From positions 1-64,000 of the forward strand of contig ML210322.1 of the NCBI GenBank assembly GCA_004369085.1: DNA of 64,000 nucleotides. The letters are read 5' to 3'. Below are positions 10,998 to 21,542 of the stretch, piece after piece. The DNA comes from Coprinopsis marcescibilis. Taxonomy: Eukaryota > Basidiomycota > Agaricomycetes > Agaricales > Psathyrellaceae. The position numbers were made by a program, and so were the translations under genes. How positions within the stretch are numbered: position 1 is the first letter of the stretch; every line of letters starts with the position of its first letter. The notes below the pieces were generated by a model. The model did no database searches, was not told the origin of the DNA, and worked only from the letters and a program-made list of their open reading frames with translations.

Positions 10998-12449
10998 TCA
11001 GTCAAGCAAAGAATCTCTCTTCAGTGCACGTCCAGCTCCCCCCTTCGCTCCAGGCCGACCAGCAGCATCCCTAACAGCACCAGCGCGACCTCTTGCTCCA
11101 GCTCGTCCCTTCGCTCTAGGTCGAGTGGCAGCACCTCTTCCAGCTGCTCTGGTTCCAGAAGCACGAACTCTCGCACCAGCTTGTCCAGCACCCCTGTTCG
11201 CACCTCTCTTAGCTCCGCTATTTGCACTGGTACGACCAGTGGCGCGTCTTGCAGCTGCCCTATCTGCACCAGCACGGCCAGCCCCGCTGACAGCAGACGG
11301 ACGACGATTTACACCAGTTCGACCACCCCTCACTGCACCACGACCTGCTCGAGTGTTTCCAGCACGGGTCTTTGCCCCAGTAAAGCCTACAGCGCTATTT
11401 CCACCTCGCGTGCTTGTCGCTCCAGCGGGTGTTCGAGCTCGTCCGCCAACCGGACGTCTAGATGCTGAAGTCGCTGATTCCCCCCTACCCCTCGTTGCTG
11501 CTGTCCTGTATGCGCGACCGGCGGCACTTCTTCCACCTCTGGTGGCTCGTCGTGCTGCTGATCGACCTGTGGCTCCTAGAGTCCTCTCAGCTGCTCTTCC
11601 AGCACGATTGGCGCGACATGCTGTCGACGTCCTGGCATTTACTCGTGAATTGCGCCCGTTGTTGGGCCTTGACGCGTTCCCGGATCGAGCTCTCGTGTAA
11701 TGACCCTCTGCTCTGGAACTTCCGGGTTTTTTATCGTCCGTCGCTGTTCGCTTGACTGGTGACTTGTCAGGGTCTGCCTTGGCATCTGGTGGGGTGTGCG
11801 ACCGATCCCGATTCGTTCCTGAGCCTGACGCCACTGCAGCCTCCTTCTTTAGCCTGTTAGCTTCAGTGAAAGCCTTGCTCGCTATCTTCCTTGTCTCTGC
11901 ATCGCCTTTGTCGCGGACAGCCTGAGCATTTACGGTATAGAACTTGTTATATTTCGTCAGTTCCCCATCATTGGCCATGATTTTGCCACTGTCCTTGAGT
12001 TTATCCATCGTCTGCTTGGTGAGGCCGTGACGGTTCGAAAATCCCGTTTTCGCGCCTGGCGCATAAATCATTGACGGCTTGAACTGATTCATGGCGCCAA
12101 CGACGTCCTCTATTGATGCATTTGGCAGGTCGAAGGTGTATTTCACCCGATTACCATCGGTCTGAGGGCCGCTGTAGGTCATGTGCCTGGCCGTTGAACG
12201 TCAGTGACAGACAAACACTCATGAGCAGGCAGGTGCTCACCCACCAGTGGGACTTTTAACGTCATCGTCAATCAAGGCTTGGTGAATTTTGTGCGGTACC
12301 TCGTTTTTAATATTGTGTTTCTCATGGACGACCATTCCAAAGTGACATTTTGGAGTTTTCTCCCAACTCTCGTGTAAAGAGACCTGTACGGCCAAGGCTG
12401 AGACAGTTGCACTTAGCAGGTAGATGTAGTATGTGGCCTTTGACCGCAT
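10998..12449 (-). CDS. Secreted repeat-tail protein, shortened copy B lacking the candidate catalytic Cys
   Basis: Two exons, 12449-12241 and 12186-10998, give 465 residues with the same intron phase and position as copy A. The signal peptide (MRSKATYYIYLLSATVSALA), HFGMVVHEK, HMTYSGP and VKYTFDLPNAS are conserved. The FSNCLDF motif of copy A is FSNRHGL here, so the Cys is replaced by Arg at residue 122. The head is also 11 residues shorter after SGPQTDG. The Arg/Ala/Gly tail is only about 230 residues and ends in the unrelated KRDSLLD, presumably read from sequence beyond the duplication edge. If the head is a thiol hydrolase, this copy should be inactive; binding functions could persist. 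It is open throughout, so it is kept as a gene rather than a pseudogene. Confidence 0.7.
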
Positions 12450-13680
12450 GTCTGCAGCCTTGAGGAGAGATGGGCAGTAGGGAGTGTGAATTGAGAACAA
12501 GCTTGGGGTAGAATATCTGGGTTGTATATAAACTGCAAGCTGGAAGCTAAGCTAGTCCCATTTGGTTCTGTGGCTTCGAAGTGAGGTTCTAGCAATACTG
12601 CCGCAGCTTGGCATGGAATACATTTCATATCTACATACATGGAAATATTGTATTCTGCTGGCTGTGTGCGCTTCTATGTATATGTCAACCGAACCGAAGT
12701 TATGTATTTTAATTCAATGGACAATCACAATAAGGTCCGCTCTTGTTCGTAGGTATACTATTCCGGAAGGCTAGACTATGCAAGCAATGCTCTTGGAAGT
12801 GATTGCAACGCTACTGATCTTTATACTGTCCAGTCCTTATTTGCACGACACCTGGTAAAGGAACATAGAGTTAAGAGTGGAAGTTTCAACTGTGGCGCTT
12901 GGTGAACGATGGGACACGAGTCAAATGATCTACTTGAAGGGTGTATCCGCCGCCCAACCTCACTCCCCAATCAGCACCTGTTGGACAGTTGGCAGCAGGA
13001 GCCAATGATTCCGGTGGAGATATCTACACTCTGGAGGTAAATGCATAATGTGGTGTGTGCGCTGCAACTGTGCATCTTGCAAGAATCATCCGGACCCCAA
13101 GACAACGGAAGGTCCGTGATTCCCAGGGAGAGCACTCCTAGTACCTAATTGCATGCACACTGAGAATGTTAATGTTTAAACTTAAATATCATTTTATGAC
13201 AGTGGCGCACATTGTAGTGCTCGGTATGCTACGGACACTGAGGCTTGAGCGCACGCCAGCGGCCACACTGCCAAAGAAACCCAGATTAGGTGATTGTTTA
13301 TTTTGCCATCTTTAAACTCCGATGGGTAATGACGGGTAGAGTAGACGCCGGTGCCGCCGAGAGAGATTTAGTACACTTCTAAGTTGGAAGCAAGATCAAC
13401 CTTAGGCGGTACCTCGGGGATGTATGAATCTCCATCGGGATCCCGGATATTCAGCCGCCCCATATGTTCAAAGGTTGAGGTAAACTCCATAGAGTTTCTT
13501 CAAAGTTCACTGTAGTTCGCGCAGCGAGGTGGTTAATATCGAAATAACTGGAGAATATTCAGGGCTTCAGGAACCCCCGCGTTCAAGTTGGTTGTGTGAA
13601 AGGCTGGTGCCGACCAGATCTCTTGCCGTGCGATGTCGTCACGAACTCTCGGACTCGTCTATGCTCATCAGTTATTTTAA
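11020..13680. repeat. Segmental tandem duplication, unit B
   Basis: This is the second direct copy of 7805-10705. It is shorter because repeats in the tail-coding part have been lost. Many substitutions and small indels separate the copies, so the duplication is not recent. Its left edge falls inside the repeat tract, so gene B lacks the C-terminal two thirds of the tail. Confidence 0.85.
12535..12540 (-). promoter_or_regulatory. TATA box of the repeat-tail gene copy B
   Basis: This is the duplicate of the copy A element, about 90 bases before the start codon, with the surrounding block TTGTATATAAACTGCAAGC retained. Confidence 0.5.
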
Positions 13681-14102
13681 TGCACGCCACATTATCAACT
13701 GCATTGATTCTGAGGCTTCCATTAATCTGATTCATTCCCATTACTCCATTTGGAGCGGGTTTTCCTATACACCATCTGTCCCATGGCGGACGTAGGAACA
13801 TCCGAACTTCGAAGTAGCGGGCTTTGCGGTGTCAACGCGCTGTTGTAGTTTATTCTTACAAGGGTGTTTTATTATATCTTGCATTCCCAACCTTTCGCAT
13901 GTGATTGAACGATCTGGACTCGTTACTGCCTTCAACTTGTAAGGAGCATAAACTTCGACGGATGCTGATACGCCCGTAGGCTGCAGATTCGAATTACATA
14001 TAATATGGCTGACATAAGGGAAGAACGGAGGAACGAATTTAATATTTACGCTATGTATCAACCGGTATGTCACTTATGTTCCCGCTCTCACCCGCCTGGT
14101 AC
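13681..14102. other. Intergenic sequence beyond the duplication
   Basis: No gene is supported. The segment carries the 3' flank of the small secreted gene that starts at 14580. Confidence 0.45.
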
Positions 14103-14580
14103 TTAATCCTCCCCATAAAGCCCGCCCACAATGCCAAGCCTCTCCAACGTCCTCCCATACACATCTGTGAACACGCAGGCAGTCTGCAATGCACCATTAC
14201 CTTCTCCAACAGTACCCGCGCTTTGAAACAACTGCACAGTCGCAAGACAGGTTTTATCAGAAAGCTGGCAGCCTACGTCTGCGTTGGCGACGTCCCAGCG
14301 CGAATTGACGCAGCGCGTGGGGGCATTGTTGACGCATGCGTATTCCAGTTGTGTTGCTGGTTGTTGTGGGGGGTGATGAGTGATTGCTGATAATGTGATC
14401 AAGTAGTAAGACTCGGAAATACGCACCATCACAAGGATCAGAAGCATTCAAATCTCGATACCCCCGATTATACATCTGCGCAACTTTATACCATTCCCCC
14501 TCCAAAGACGCCGCTGAAGCAGTGTTCACCAGTAGAACAGCCGTAGCCAGGAGAGAACTTAGCAAGAATTCAGCTCGCAT
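14103..14580 (-). CDS. Small secreted cysteine-containing protein
   Basis: Two exons, 14580-14427 and 14356-14103, give 135 residues joined by a 70-nt GT-AG intron. The signal peptide MRAEFLLSSLLATAVLLVNT is followed by ASAASLEGEWYKVAQMYNRGYRD. The mature chain has six Cys, in DPCDG, YACVNN, TRCVNS, VGCQL, KTCLAT and QTACVF, which suggests three disulfides. I do not recognise a family. Size, secretion and Cys count make it a candidate effector-like or hydrophilic cell-surface protein. The second exon is supported because the frame stays open to a stop at 14103 and places all later Cys in one frame. Confidence 0.65.
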
Positions 14581-15186
14581 CGATACTTGAAATTCGTAAA
14601 TATAGTAGCAGGTATGATAATTCGATTATCGTTGTTGTTCGAGTCGATATATGTTGTTTTCTAGTTATTGGTTCGTCACAAGCGCCTGGCTTGAGTTAGC
14701 TGAGGTGAGAGAAGAATTTTTTTCGTGGTTTATTGTTACCTCAAGGCTCTCATTCATCTTATACCTCCTTCCGACTCACAGACCGTTGCTACGGAAGCAG
14801 TACTTTATTGTCGATCTGGGAGAGCCATCGTGGAATGCTACTGCTACTGTTTCTGAAACAATAAGCGAACGCATGAGCCTATCGACAGTCATCGGAATTC
14901 AATCACAATTAGGCCATTTCTGACAGGGCACAGGCACGAAGGCTCGTGTAAAGATGATGAGGAGCTGCACGTATGACGAGATCGTTGATATCGAATATTA
15001 TATTTATAGCAAAGACCAACAGGAGGTTCAGGGAGTTGGTTTCTTAGATTAGACGTGATGTAGATTAGATTACATAGATTAAGCTCCGGTGGCTGTACAC
15101 CAGGGCTTTGGATAAACGCCGGTACCCGGCAAGACGGACAAGAAGATTAATAAAACATCCATCTTATTACCATTAACTAAACAACT
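14581..15186. other. Intergenic sequence with a SINE-like tail
   Basis: This holds the promoter of the secreted gene at 14580. Around 15047-15100 it carries GATTA-type pentamers next to GGTGGCTGTACACC, which in reverse complement matches the 3' ends of the repeat family described at 57779. Confidence 0.4.
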
Positions 15187-16206
15187 TTACTTTATTCTAG
15201 GCAGGTAATTCTTCACATGGGGCTCAAACATAGCGTCGAATAGCAACGATTTGAACCCCAGGGTAAGCGGAAGATACCTTTCAATCAGGTGAGGTGGGGC
15301 GTCCACATCCGTTATCTCCATCTCCAAATCCAACGGCGCCACTTCTCCCGGCCTCGTAGGTCCTCCAGTCGGACACCTCATATACATCCGCCGCACCCCT
15401 GCCAAGAATCTCGGCCAATCCCACCGATCCTTATGCCCCTCCACCTTCACCCCCTTATCCCGCGCATTTTTCTCTATAACCTCCTCAATAACCTTTTCCG
15501 GTAAACCACGGTCAACCTCAAAATCAAATGACACTTCCATATCAACGTCGATGGGCGCAAGGTCCAAAGCCTTGCGGAAACTATGCTTGAAAAACATCTG
15601 GTACAATGTGATGTCCACATAGCTGATGTCGATGTGGTGTAGGTTGGGTACTAGCTTGTGAAAGGAGGTGTAATGGAGGAACTCGCCGGGTACTTCGCCC
15701 ATGGGCGAGTTATGCCAGTCGAGAGGGGGAGGGAGAACGGCGTTCTCAACGCGAATGGTGAGAGTCTTGCAAAGCGTTCTGGGCGACATGGTAGCCTTCC
15801 GCTGCGGTTCTTTTTCTTGTTCTCGGAGCACCATAGCCTTTGGAGCGTGCACCAATTGTCGAAGGTAGAACTGGCAGTAGGATGGGGATGGGATGTAGAG
15901 GTATGTGCGAGAGAGTAGCGTGAACGCCTCGCGCCACCAGGTACACACGAGTGGAAAGGTTATCATCGTTGAAATCCTGTCTGTGTTTGTCAACGAGCCG
16001 TCGAGCCAACCTTGAACGATGACCTCGAAGAGGATATCAGACGTCAGATTAGTGTCGTTTCCGTCGTATTTTGGCTGGCTTAATATCTGGAAATTCATGG
16101 CGCGTTGCGTAGTCGAAGATGGCATTATGCGAGGTGGTACGTGAGTTTTGAGTGGCAGCGACGAGAGATGGTCGACGCGGGGCATAAAGCTGTAGGAATC
16201 GACCAC
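15187..16206 (-). CDS. F-box-like hypothetical protein, intronless
   Basis: One continuous frame encodes 339 residues. The segment LTSDILFEVIVQGWLDGSL, followed by FPLVCTWWREAFTLLSRTYLYI, has the spacing of an F-box (leucine-rich start, then VCxxWR), as in the large basidiomycete F-box families. The rest, including LHHIDISYVDITLY and WPRFLAGVRRMYMRCP, resembles the leucine-containing C-termini of such proteins but has no named domain. If it is an F-box protein it would act as a substrate adaptor of an SCF ubiquitin ligase. The first Met is at 16206; an alternative Met at 16125 would remove 27 residues and still keep the F-box-like part. Confidence 0.65.
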   Translation of the reverse strand: MVDSYSFMPRVDHLSSLPLKTHVPPRIMPSSTTQRAMNFQILSQPKYDGNDTNLTSDILFEVIVQGWLDGSLTNTDRISTMITFPLVCTWWREAFTLLSRTYLYIPSPSYCQFYLRQLVHAPKAMVLREQEKEPQRKATMSPRTLCKTLTIRVENAVLPPPLDWHNSPMGEVPGEFLHYTSFHKLVPNLHHIDISYVDITLYQMFFKHSFRKALDLAPIDVDMEVSFDFEVDRGLPEKVIEEVIEKNARDKGVKVEGHKDRWDWPRFLAGVRRMYMRCPTGGPTRPGEVAPLDLEMEITDVDAPPHLIERYLPLTLGFKSLLFDAMFEPHVKNYLPRIK

Positions 16207-16460
16207 AAGACAAACCGAAACATAGAGAGTTTGTCTTTTTTGATCGGTTCAAGATGAAACACCCCTCCATTCCCCCACGCGTTTCTCTCTCTGTTTGAAA
16301 CACGCGCCTCCTTACTGCCTGATAGACGACCCGTCGTCATTGCTCGAATCAATCCTGGTCGAAATAGAGTCTGCCAGCCTAAAACGCGCAGGGTTGCCAA
16401 CTTGGACGTCCAAATACAACCCAGTCTCCGGACAAATAGGAGGTCCGTCATTTGCCCATC

Positions 16461-16468
16461 TATAAAAG
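16461..16468 (+). promoter_or_regulatory. TATA box of the secreted protein gene at 16604
   Basis: TATAAAAG lies 136 bases before the start codon and is followed by a pyrimidine-rich stretch suited to transcription start. It also lies upstream of, and divergent to, the F-box-like gene. Confidence 0.5.
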
Positions 16469-16603
16469 CCCACAGAACACACTTCCATCCCTCGTCGAGT
16501 CGCAAGATCTCATCCAACCACCTCTTCTTCCTCCTCTCGCGGCCTAAGTCCAAGAATATCTTCTCATTCTCTTCAGTGGCGACAGAATACAGCCCAAGCT
16601 ACA

Positions 16604-17343
16604 ATGAAGCTCGGTCTATCTGCAGCTCTCCTTTCCTGTTTGGCTGCTGCAGTTCCTGGCTTCGTGTCGGCCGCTCTCATCCCCAACGCCGACACCCCTG
16701 TGTTCTATCTTGTCGCCGCAGATCCATACACAGAAAACGATACCTTTTTGGTGAGAATCTTCCATGGAGAACAGTCTTTCCTCGAACTGACTCTGTCTCT
16801 TCACTTGTTGCCTTCGCCTCACAGCCCCTGCGTCTGTACGGCAACAACGGCCAAGCGACCCTCACCGGCTATGGGCCCATCGCCAAGCTCTACTACATCA
16901 ACAACACTCTCGTCGGAGAAGACCCTATTGGAGCCGACTCGCCCAACCTCTTCCACCCCTACGTCGACTTCAAGGGCGACGACGGCGCGTGCGGTGCCCC
17001 CTCTGGCCCATTCATGTTCATCCAGGATAGCAACAGGAGCTCTGCGAGCAATTGCGCGGCGTGGGGCACCTTCTTCCTGTTCTCCGATAGGATGGATGCG
17101 CAACTGGGCGCCAAGCTGCAGTTGAATAACAACTTGACAAGCTTTTATAGTTGTGGCAAGAATAGGGATGTGAGTTCTTGTTTTCGTTTTCGTTGCGTTT
17201 TCCCTTTGGTTTCCCTTGTTTTCTCGAGACCACGATGTTGACGTGGTTTCTTTGGCTTTCAGATCTATTACAAGCAGGATGTCAGTGATGCGCCAGTCGA
17301 TTGCACTGTTCCCGTTCAGCTCTACACGCTTCCTGTCGTCTAG
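16604..17343 (+). CDS. Secreted hypothetical protein, about 190 residues
   Basis: Three exons, 16604-16750, 16825-17169 and 17263-17343, total 573 nt and 190 residues. The signal peptide (MKLGLSAALLSCLAAAVPGF) is followed by ALIPNADTPVFYLVAAD, PLRLYGNNGQATLTGYGPIAKLYY, DDGACGAPSGPFMFI, NCAAWGTFFLFSDRMDAQLGAKL and a C-terminal CTVPVQLYTLPVV. Potential N-glycosylation sites (NDT, NNT, NRS) are present. It has the look of basidiomycete secreted beta-rich proteins of unknown function; no catalytic motif is seen. Both introns have consensus GTGAG donors and CAG acceptors. Confidence 0.8.
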
Positions 17344-17669
17344 CCTCTAGGCGGGGAATAGGTATGGCGAACGTACCAACTAGGGCTGTCTGTGGAGATC
17401 AATCTGAGCGTCTCTTGGATGGAACGGATACCCGTCGATTGATAAATATAAATTATAAAATACATGACGGTGCAGAGTACTCGATGCAGTTGATTTGGTG
17501 ATGAACATGTAATTTCTATGTAGCGCGTCCCAGAACCATATACACATACAGAGCATAGTAATCATGAAATGTCGACGGCATTGAAATGTCAAACAAGCCC
17601 TCCCTACTATACAATGCCGAGAAGTAGACAAGCCAAAAACATAAAACAATATCACAGGACTTGAATTGT

Positions 17670-18964
17670 TTAGGCGAGAGACAGGAGGGTGCTGGTCATG
17701 ATGACACTGGCGAGGACAGGCAAGTAGAACGTGGACTGGGTCGAGACAGCTTCAGCACCCGAAGTCTGCGAAGTCTGAATAGAGCCCCCTGAAGGGGATA
17801 TCCCTGTGCTACTCGAGCCGGACGTGGGGGTGCCACTAGAGGGGCCCGACGGAGCACCAGGGGCAGACGGCAAAAGAATCTAAAGATAAACCCACGATCA
17901 GCACACCCATCCTCCAATCCAAACAACCCCACAACGACATCTCAGAAGACTAGACTCACCCCACTCAGCACATGCGCCACGCCATTGGTGGTAATGACGT
18001 TGCCCAGCGCAACTGCAACGTCGTTCACGAACAGCTGTCCCCCCCGTTTGTGCACCCTCACAGCCGGGCCTGCGAGGGTTTTGTATTCCTGGCCGTCCTC
18101 GAGCTCGGTGGAGTAGCCTACGAGGTCGCCGACAATGGTGTGGTATTGCAGGACTTCCCCAAGCTGCTGGACGCTGAGTGCCGATAAATCGATTCCGGAA
18201 GCCGAGAATGCCTCATCGGAGGGTGCGAAGACTGTGAGTCGGGGTGTGCTGTCGACCGTGCTGGTCAGGTTGGTCTGTTCGAGTGCGGAGAGCAGGATGG
18301 TGAGCGCAGCTGTTTCAGCTGTTTGGCTGGGGGTCTGTGGCAAGTTGAGTACGCTACAAAGTTCCAAATCCAAAGACATTTGAATCAGGTTAGAAATGCT
18401 TTGAGTACCACTCATTAAAAAGGTAACTCACGAGCTGATAACATGGACGAAGCCGTTGTTGAATACAATGTCACCAGTCGTGACATTCGCAGGGGCGCCC
18501 ACACCAGAGTAGATCTTTAATCCACTAGCTTCCTCATCCAGCCCTACACTCCCATACGCACTGGCGAACAACACGTTGGGGCCTCCACCCAGGTTGGCAA
18601 ACGCACCGCTAGCCAACGCCGTCTCAGCAACCGCGCCTCCCGGTGCACTCAGTGTTTCGCCATCAAGGGCCTGGGGAAGGACGTGGTACGTGAGCAGACT
18701 GCGGACAGTGTCTGTGGGAAGGGAGGCGGGGGAATCGACGCCCGCTGCTCGGAGAAAGTTGGCAAAAGCTTGGTTGGATGGTGCGAGGATGGTGCCACCT
18801 GCGGATGCGACGCCGTCTAGGAGACCGGGGAATTGGCCGACAAGGGTACGGAGGGTGGATAGGTCGTCGCGGGATGAGAGAACCTCTGTCAGGGTTTGCG
18901 AGGACGCCAGAAGAGGTGCAGATACTGCAAGAATGAGCAGGAGGGATTGGAGGTGTTGGACCAT
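17670..18964 (-). CDS. Double fasciclin (FAS1) domain, GPI-type surface protein, copy 1
   Basis: Three exons, 18964-18432, 18353-17960 and 17879-17670, give 378 residues. A signal peptide (MVQHLQSLLLILAVSAPLLA) precedes FAS1 domain 1, with TLVGQFPGLLDGV, GTILAPSNQAFANF and LLTYHVLP, and ending GFVHVISSVLNLP. Domain 2 has TVFAPSDEAFSASGID, YHTIVGDLVGYST and GVAHVLSG. A Ser/Gly/Thr/Pro-rich stalk and a hydrophobic C-terminus (FYLPVLASVIMTSTLLSLA) predict a GPI anchor. Fungal FAS1 proteins are cell-wall or membrane adhesion proteins. An in-frame Met 14 codons upstream exists, but the chosen start gives the cleaner signal peptide. It is paired with the divergent copy at 21543, and intron positions match exactly. 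Confidence 0.92.
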
Positions 18965-19025
18965 GATCGCTTGAACGACGAGTCGAATATGCTGGCTGAT
19001 GGGCATTTCTAGGCAGCTTGGAGGC

Positions 19026-19033
19026 TTTTATAC
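19026..19033 (-). promoter_or_regulatory. TATA box of fasciclin gene copy 1
   Basis: Read on the minus strand this is GTATAAAA, about 62 bases before the start codon. Confidence 0.5.
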
Positions 19034-19929
19034 GCCTCTGGGATAGCCAAGACTGAAATTGCGTCAGTGCTAGAGTCAAAAGGCCCCTTGAGTAGTTCCC
19101 GATGGGCCCGCCCTGATATCCCAACCATCGAGTACAAAAAAGGGCATGGCGTTGCCGAGGATCAACCATGTACAGCCACACAGAGAGACTATTTTTCGAT
19201 TCCTTGGACATGTGAGTGAATCAGAAATCGAAGAAGGACTCGAGGTAAATGGACCCTCATTCGGTATGATGGGCCAAGAATTTTGACACCATTATTTTGG
19301 GCTTGCAACTTCGAAAACATGATAGCCATCAAGCCTATTGAAAAGGTTAACAAGGGTGCTCAAGAAGTATTCAACCCTTACTTTCAAAGAAGATGCCTAG
19401 CACCAGCAATATTTCCGCCTTTGGAATTTGAAACCCGCAATCGACATTTTCTATCTGGGGGTTCTGCGTTCTTGCGCATGAATTAGACGTGCCGCGTCGA
19501 TGGCTACCTTACCTTCTAAGACTTATATCGCCTTGGCATTACAATTTCTCATCCAAGTATGACAAAACGACTTCCGATTCTTTCGATGGTGCAGAAGGAA
19601 TGGGAGCGAGATCGCGACGCCAAGCCCGATCTTCCAAGGTCTTCCGGCAGTGGGGCCGCGAGGGGTGAGGGAGGAAGGTTGTAAAGAGAGGTGAGGTAGA
19701 GACTCTGCTCTGCTCTTCGATTTCAACTTCAGTTGGCCATTTCGTAAGTAGAATCTGTTTGAGTTGGTGAAGGATTGTTGGAAGGATGGTTGGCACGGTT
19801 TGGTAACAGCGACAACTTTGGCAGATGTTTGGATCATCAGACCGAAAATGATCCAATCAACAGTGTCCCACGATGGAGTCCTCATTCGTTTACTTAGTAT
19901 TTAGTTCGTTTAGAATAAGTAACTGACTA
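19034..19929. other. Divergent intergenic region, fasciclin copy 1 side
   Basis: No coding segment is supported. The region separates the two fasciclin genes and is followed by the MITE. Confidence 0.45.
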
Positions 19930-20533
19930 CAGTCAACACCGCAATAACCCATACCCCTTGGTGGACACAAAAATGTATGGGTTATCATAGGTCATGGGTT
20001 AGCACGGTATTACCCAAAATAGATATAGTTTCCCATAGTATAAGGGAGCACTGGTGTAGCAAAGCAGAGGCAACGAACTTTGTAGCTTTAGTAAAGTATT
20101 CAGTAAGTAATGTATTTTTCATTGTCCTGGGCTTGATTGAGAACGCCAGATCGAATATCATGGGCGGCTAAGTGTGCCCAAAAATACATGCACGGGATGG
20201 GGATCGAACTCACGCTTCTTCCAGTTGCTCACTGGCGTCTCCCGCCAACTCACGTAACTGCTCTAAATGCACGAGTATGTGGGCTAAAGTGTGAGACTTC
20301 AGTCAGGAAAGGGCGCACGGAATATAGTATATATAATTGCACGGAAACCGAGCAGAATATCAGCGAAATACTGCGAAAATATGCACGAAATGTATTGGTT
20401 TTTGTCTTTGGCGTGTATGGCTTATGGGGTATGGCGGGGTTATGGGTTATGGATCCGAAATCCCCGCCCACCGACCTGGTGGATCGAAAAAGGTATGGGT
20501 TACCACGGGTATGGCTTATTGCGGTGTTGACTG
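19930..20533. mobile_element. Non-autonomous pogo/Tc1-mariner-type MITE, 604 bp
   Basis: The ends are inverted repeats of about 28 bp beginning CAGTCAACACCGCAATAA. They differ by one base (position 19 of the repeat is C on the left, G on the right) and are flanked on both sides by TA (19928-19929 and 20534-20535). CAGT ends with a TA target duplication are the signature of the pogo/Fot1 branch of Tc1/mariner. Subterminal copies of TATGGGTTA/TAACCCATA occur inside both ends. No transposase frame exists, so mobility would need an enzyme in trans. It lies in the promoter interval between the two divergent fasciclin genes. Confidence 0.85.
20195..20270 (-). other. tRNA-derived segment inside the MITE
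   Basis: Read on the minus strand, GAGTTCGATCCCCATCCCGTGC looks like a T arm with a pol III B box plus part of an acceptor stem, preceded by ACTGGAAGAAGC. No complete cloverleaf can be folded by eye, so it is a relic or internal promoter rather than a working tRNA gene. Confidence 0.3.
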
Positions 20534-20535
20534 TA

Positions 20536-21542
20536 TGTACCTGGCGGCGGAGAGCAGTGGCGTGCATTCAGCCCGCTCAGGTATCATTCCGTGCATCACA
20601 TACTTTCGCTTCCCAGACCCCAGAGTCCCTGAAGGCGACGCATGCCGGCAAATAATAGCGCATTTTCCGAGCTGGCCGGGTGCGCGGCCCAGTGGCACGT
20701 TGGCCAAGCAATGATTAGCGCTCAATACGATCGAACTTCCCAAGTTCCCATGCTTGTACCTAACCTGCGCATCATCTCAGTAATTACCGCTCACCGGCTT
20801 AACATCGTCGGAGTTCATCTCCATGGTATCGTTCATGGTCGTCGTTGTCTTCAACATTCGTTGGCGAGTGGACTGTGGAATGAAAGGCGGAGGCGTTCAT
20901 TAAGCTGAATGTCACGCCACTGTCTGCTATCTTGGTAGGTGGTACGTTCCTCAACGTCGGCAGCCGTGCCTTGGCGGCTAATGACGCTCCTCGTGATGTT
21001 CTGCCCAGCATATCGCGCCGTTTGAGGTCAAACCGGGTGCCCTCTTGACGACACAGGGTACCCGATCAACTGGTCCTCGAGGAGAACGCGTTTCTCAGAG
21101 GTTAGCGAGTCAATCCATCCATTGACAATTTCTGTTGTAATATGTTTCCAAAGTTCAAATTCTACCATCACTAAAAATATCTCTGCGAATTCGGATCTAT
21201 CCCCGAGTCATGCGACCGATGCGTTGCGCTTCTCAATTCAGTGGTTTACGGAACCGCACTTCTCGAAGCGGCCCTATGCAAGCCCTATGTATTCCAAACC
21301 TGTGTTCAAATGAATTCAAAACCATCTGTCAATCAAGGCAGGATCCATAATCCGTTACATTAGAACCCGTTGGAGGAAGCTTGGCAAGGTCCACGAAATG
21401 TTCTTAAAAGCTCGCAGCACGCCCCTCATTGTCGACTGCGCTGCGCCCCTTTCTTACCCGCCCCCTGTCCATACCTAAAGAGCGTGCTTAGCTGGGTAGC
21501 TCCCGTTAACGACACACACACACACCCTTTACGACCTGCGCA
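20536..21542. other. Intergenic sequence, fasciclin copy 2 side
   Basis: No coding segment is supported. A short CA-dinucleotide run lies near 21515, just before the start of fasciclin copy 2. Confidence 0.45.
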
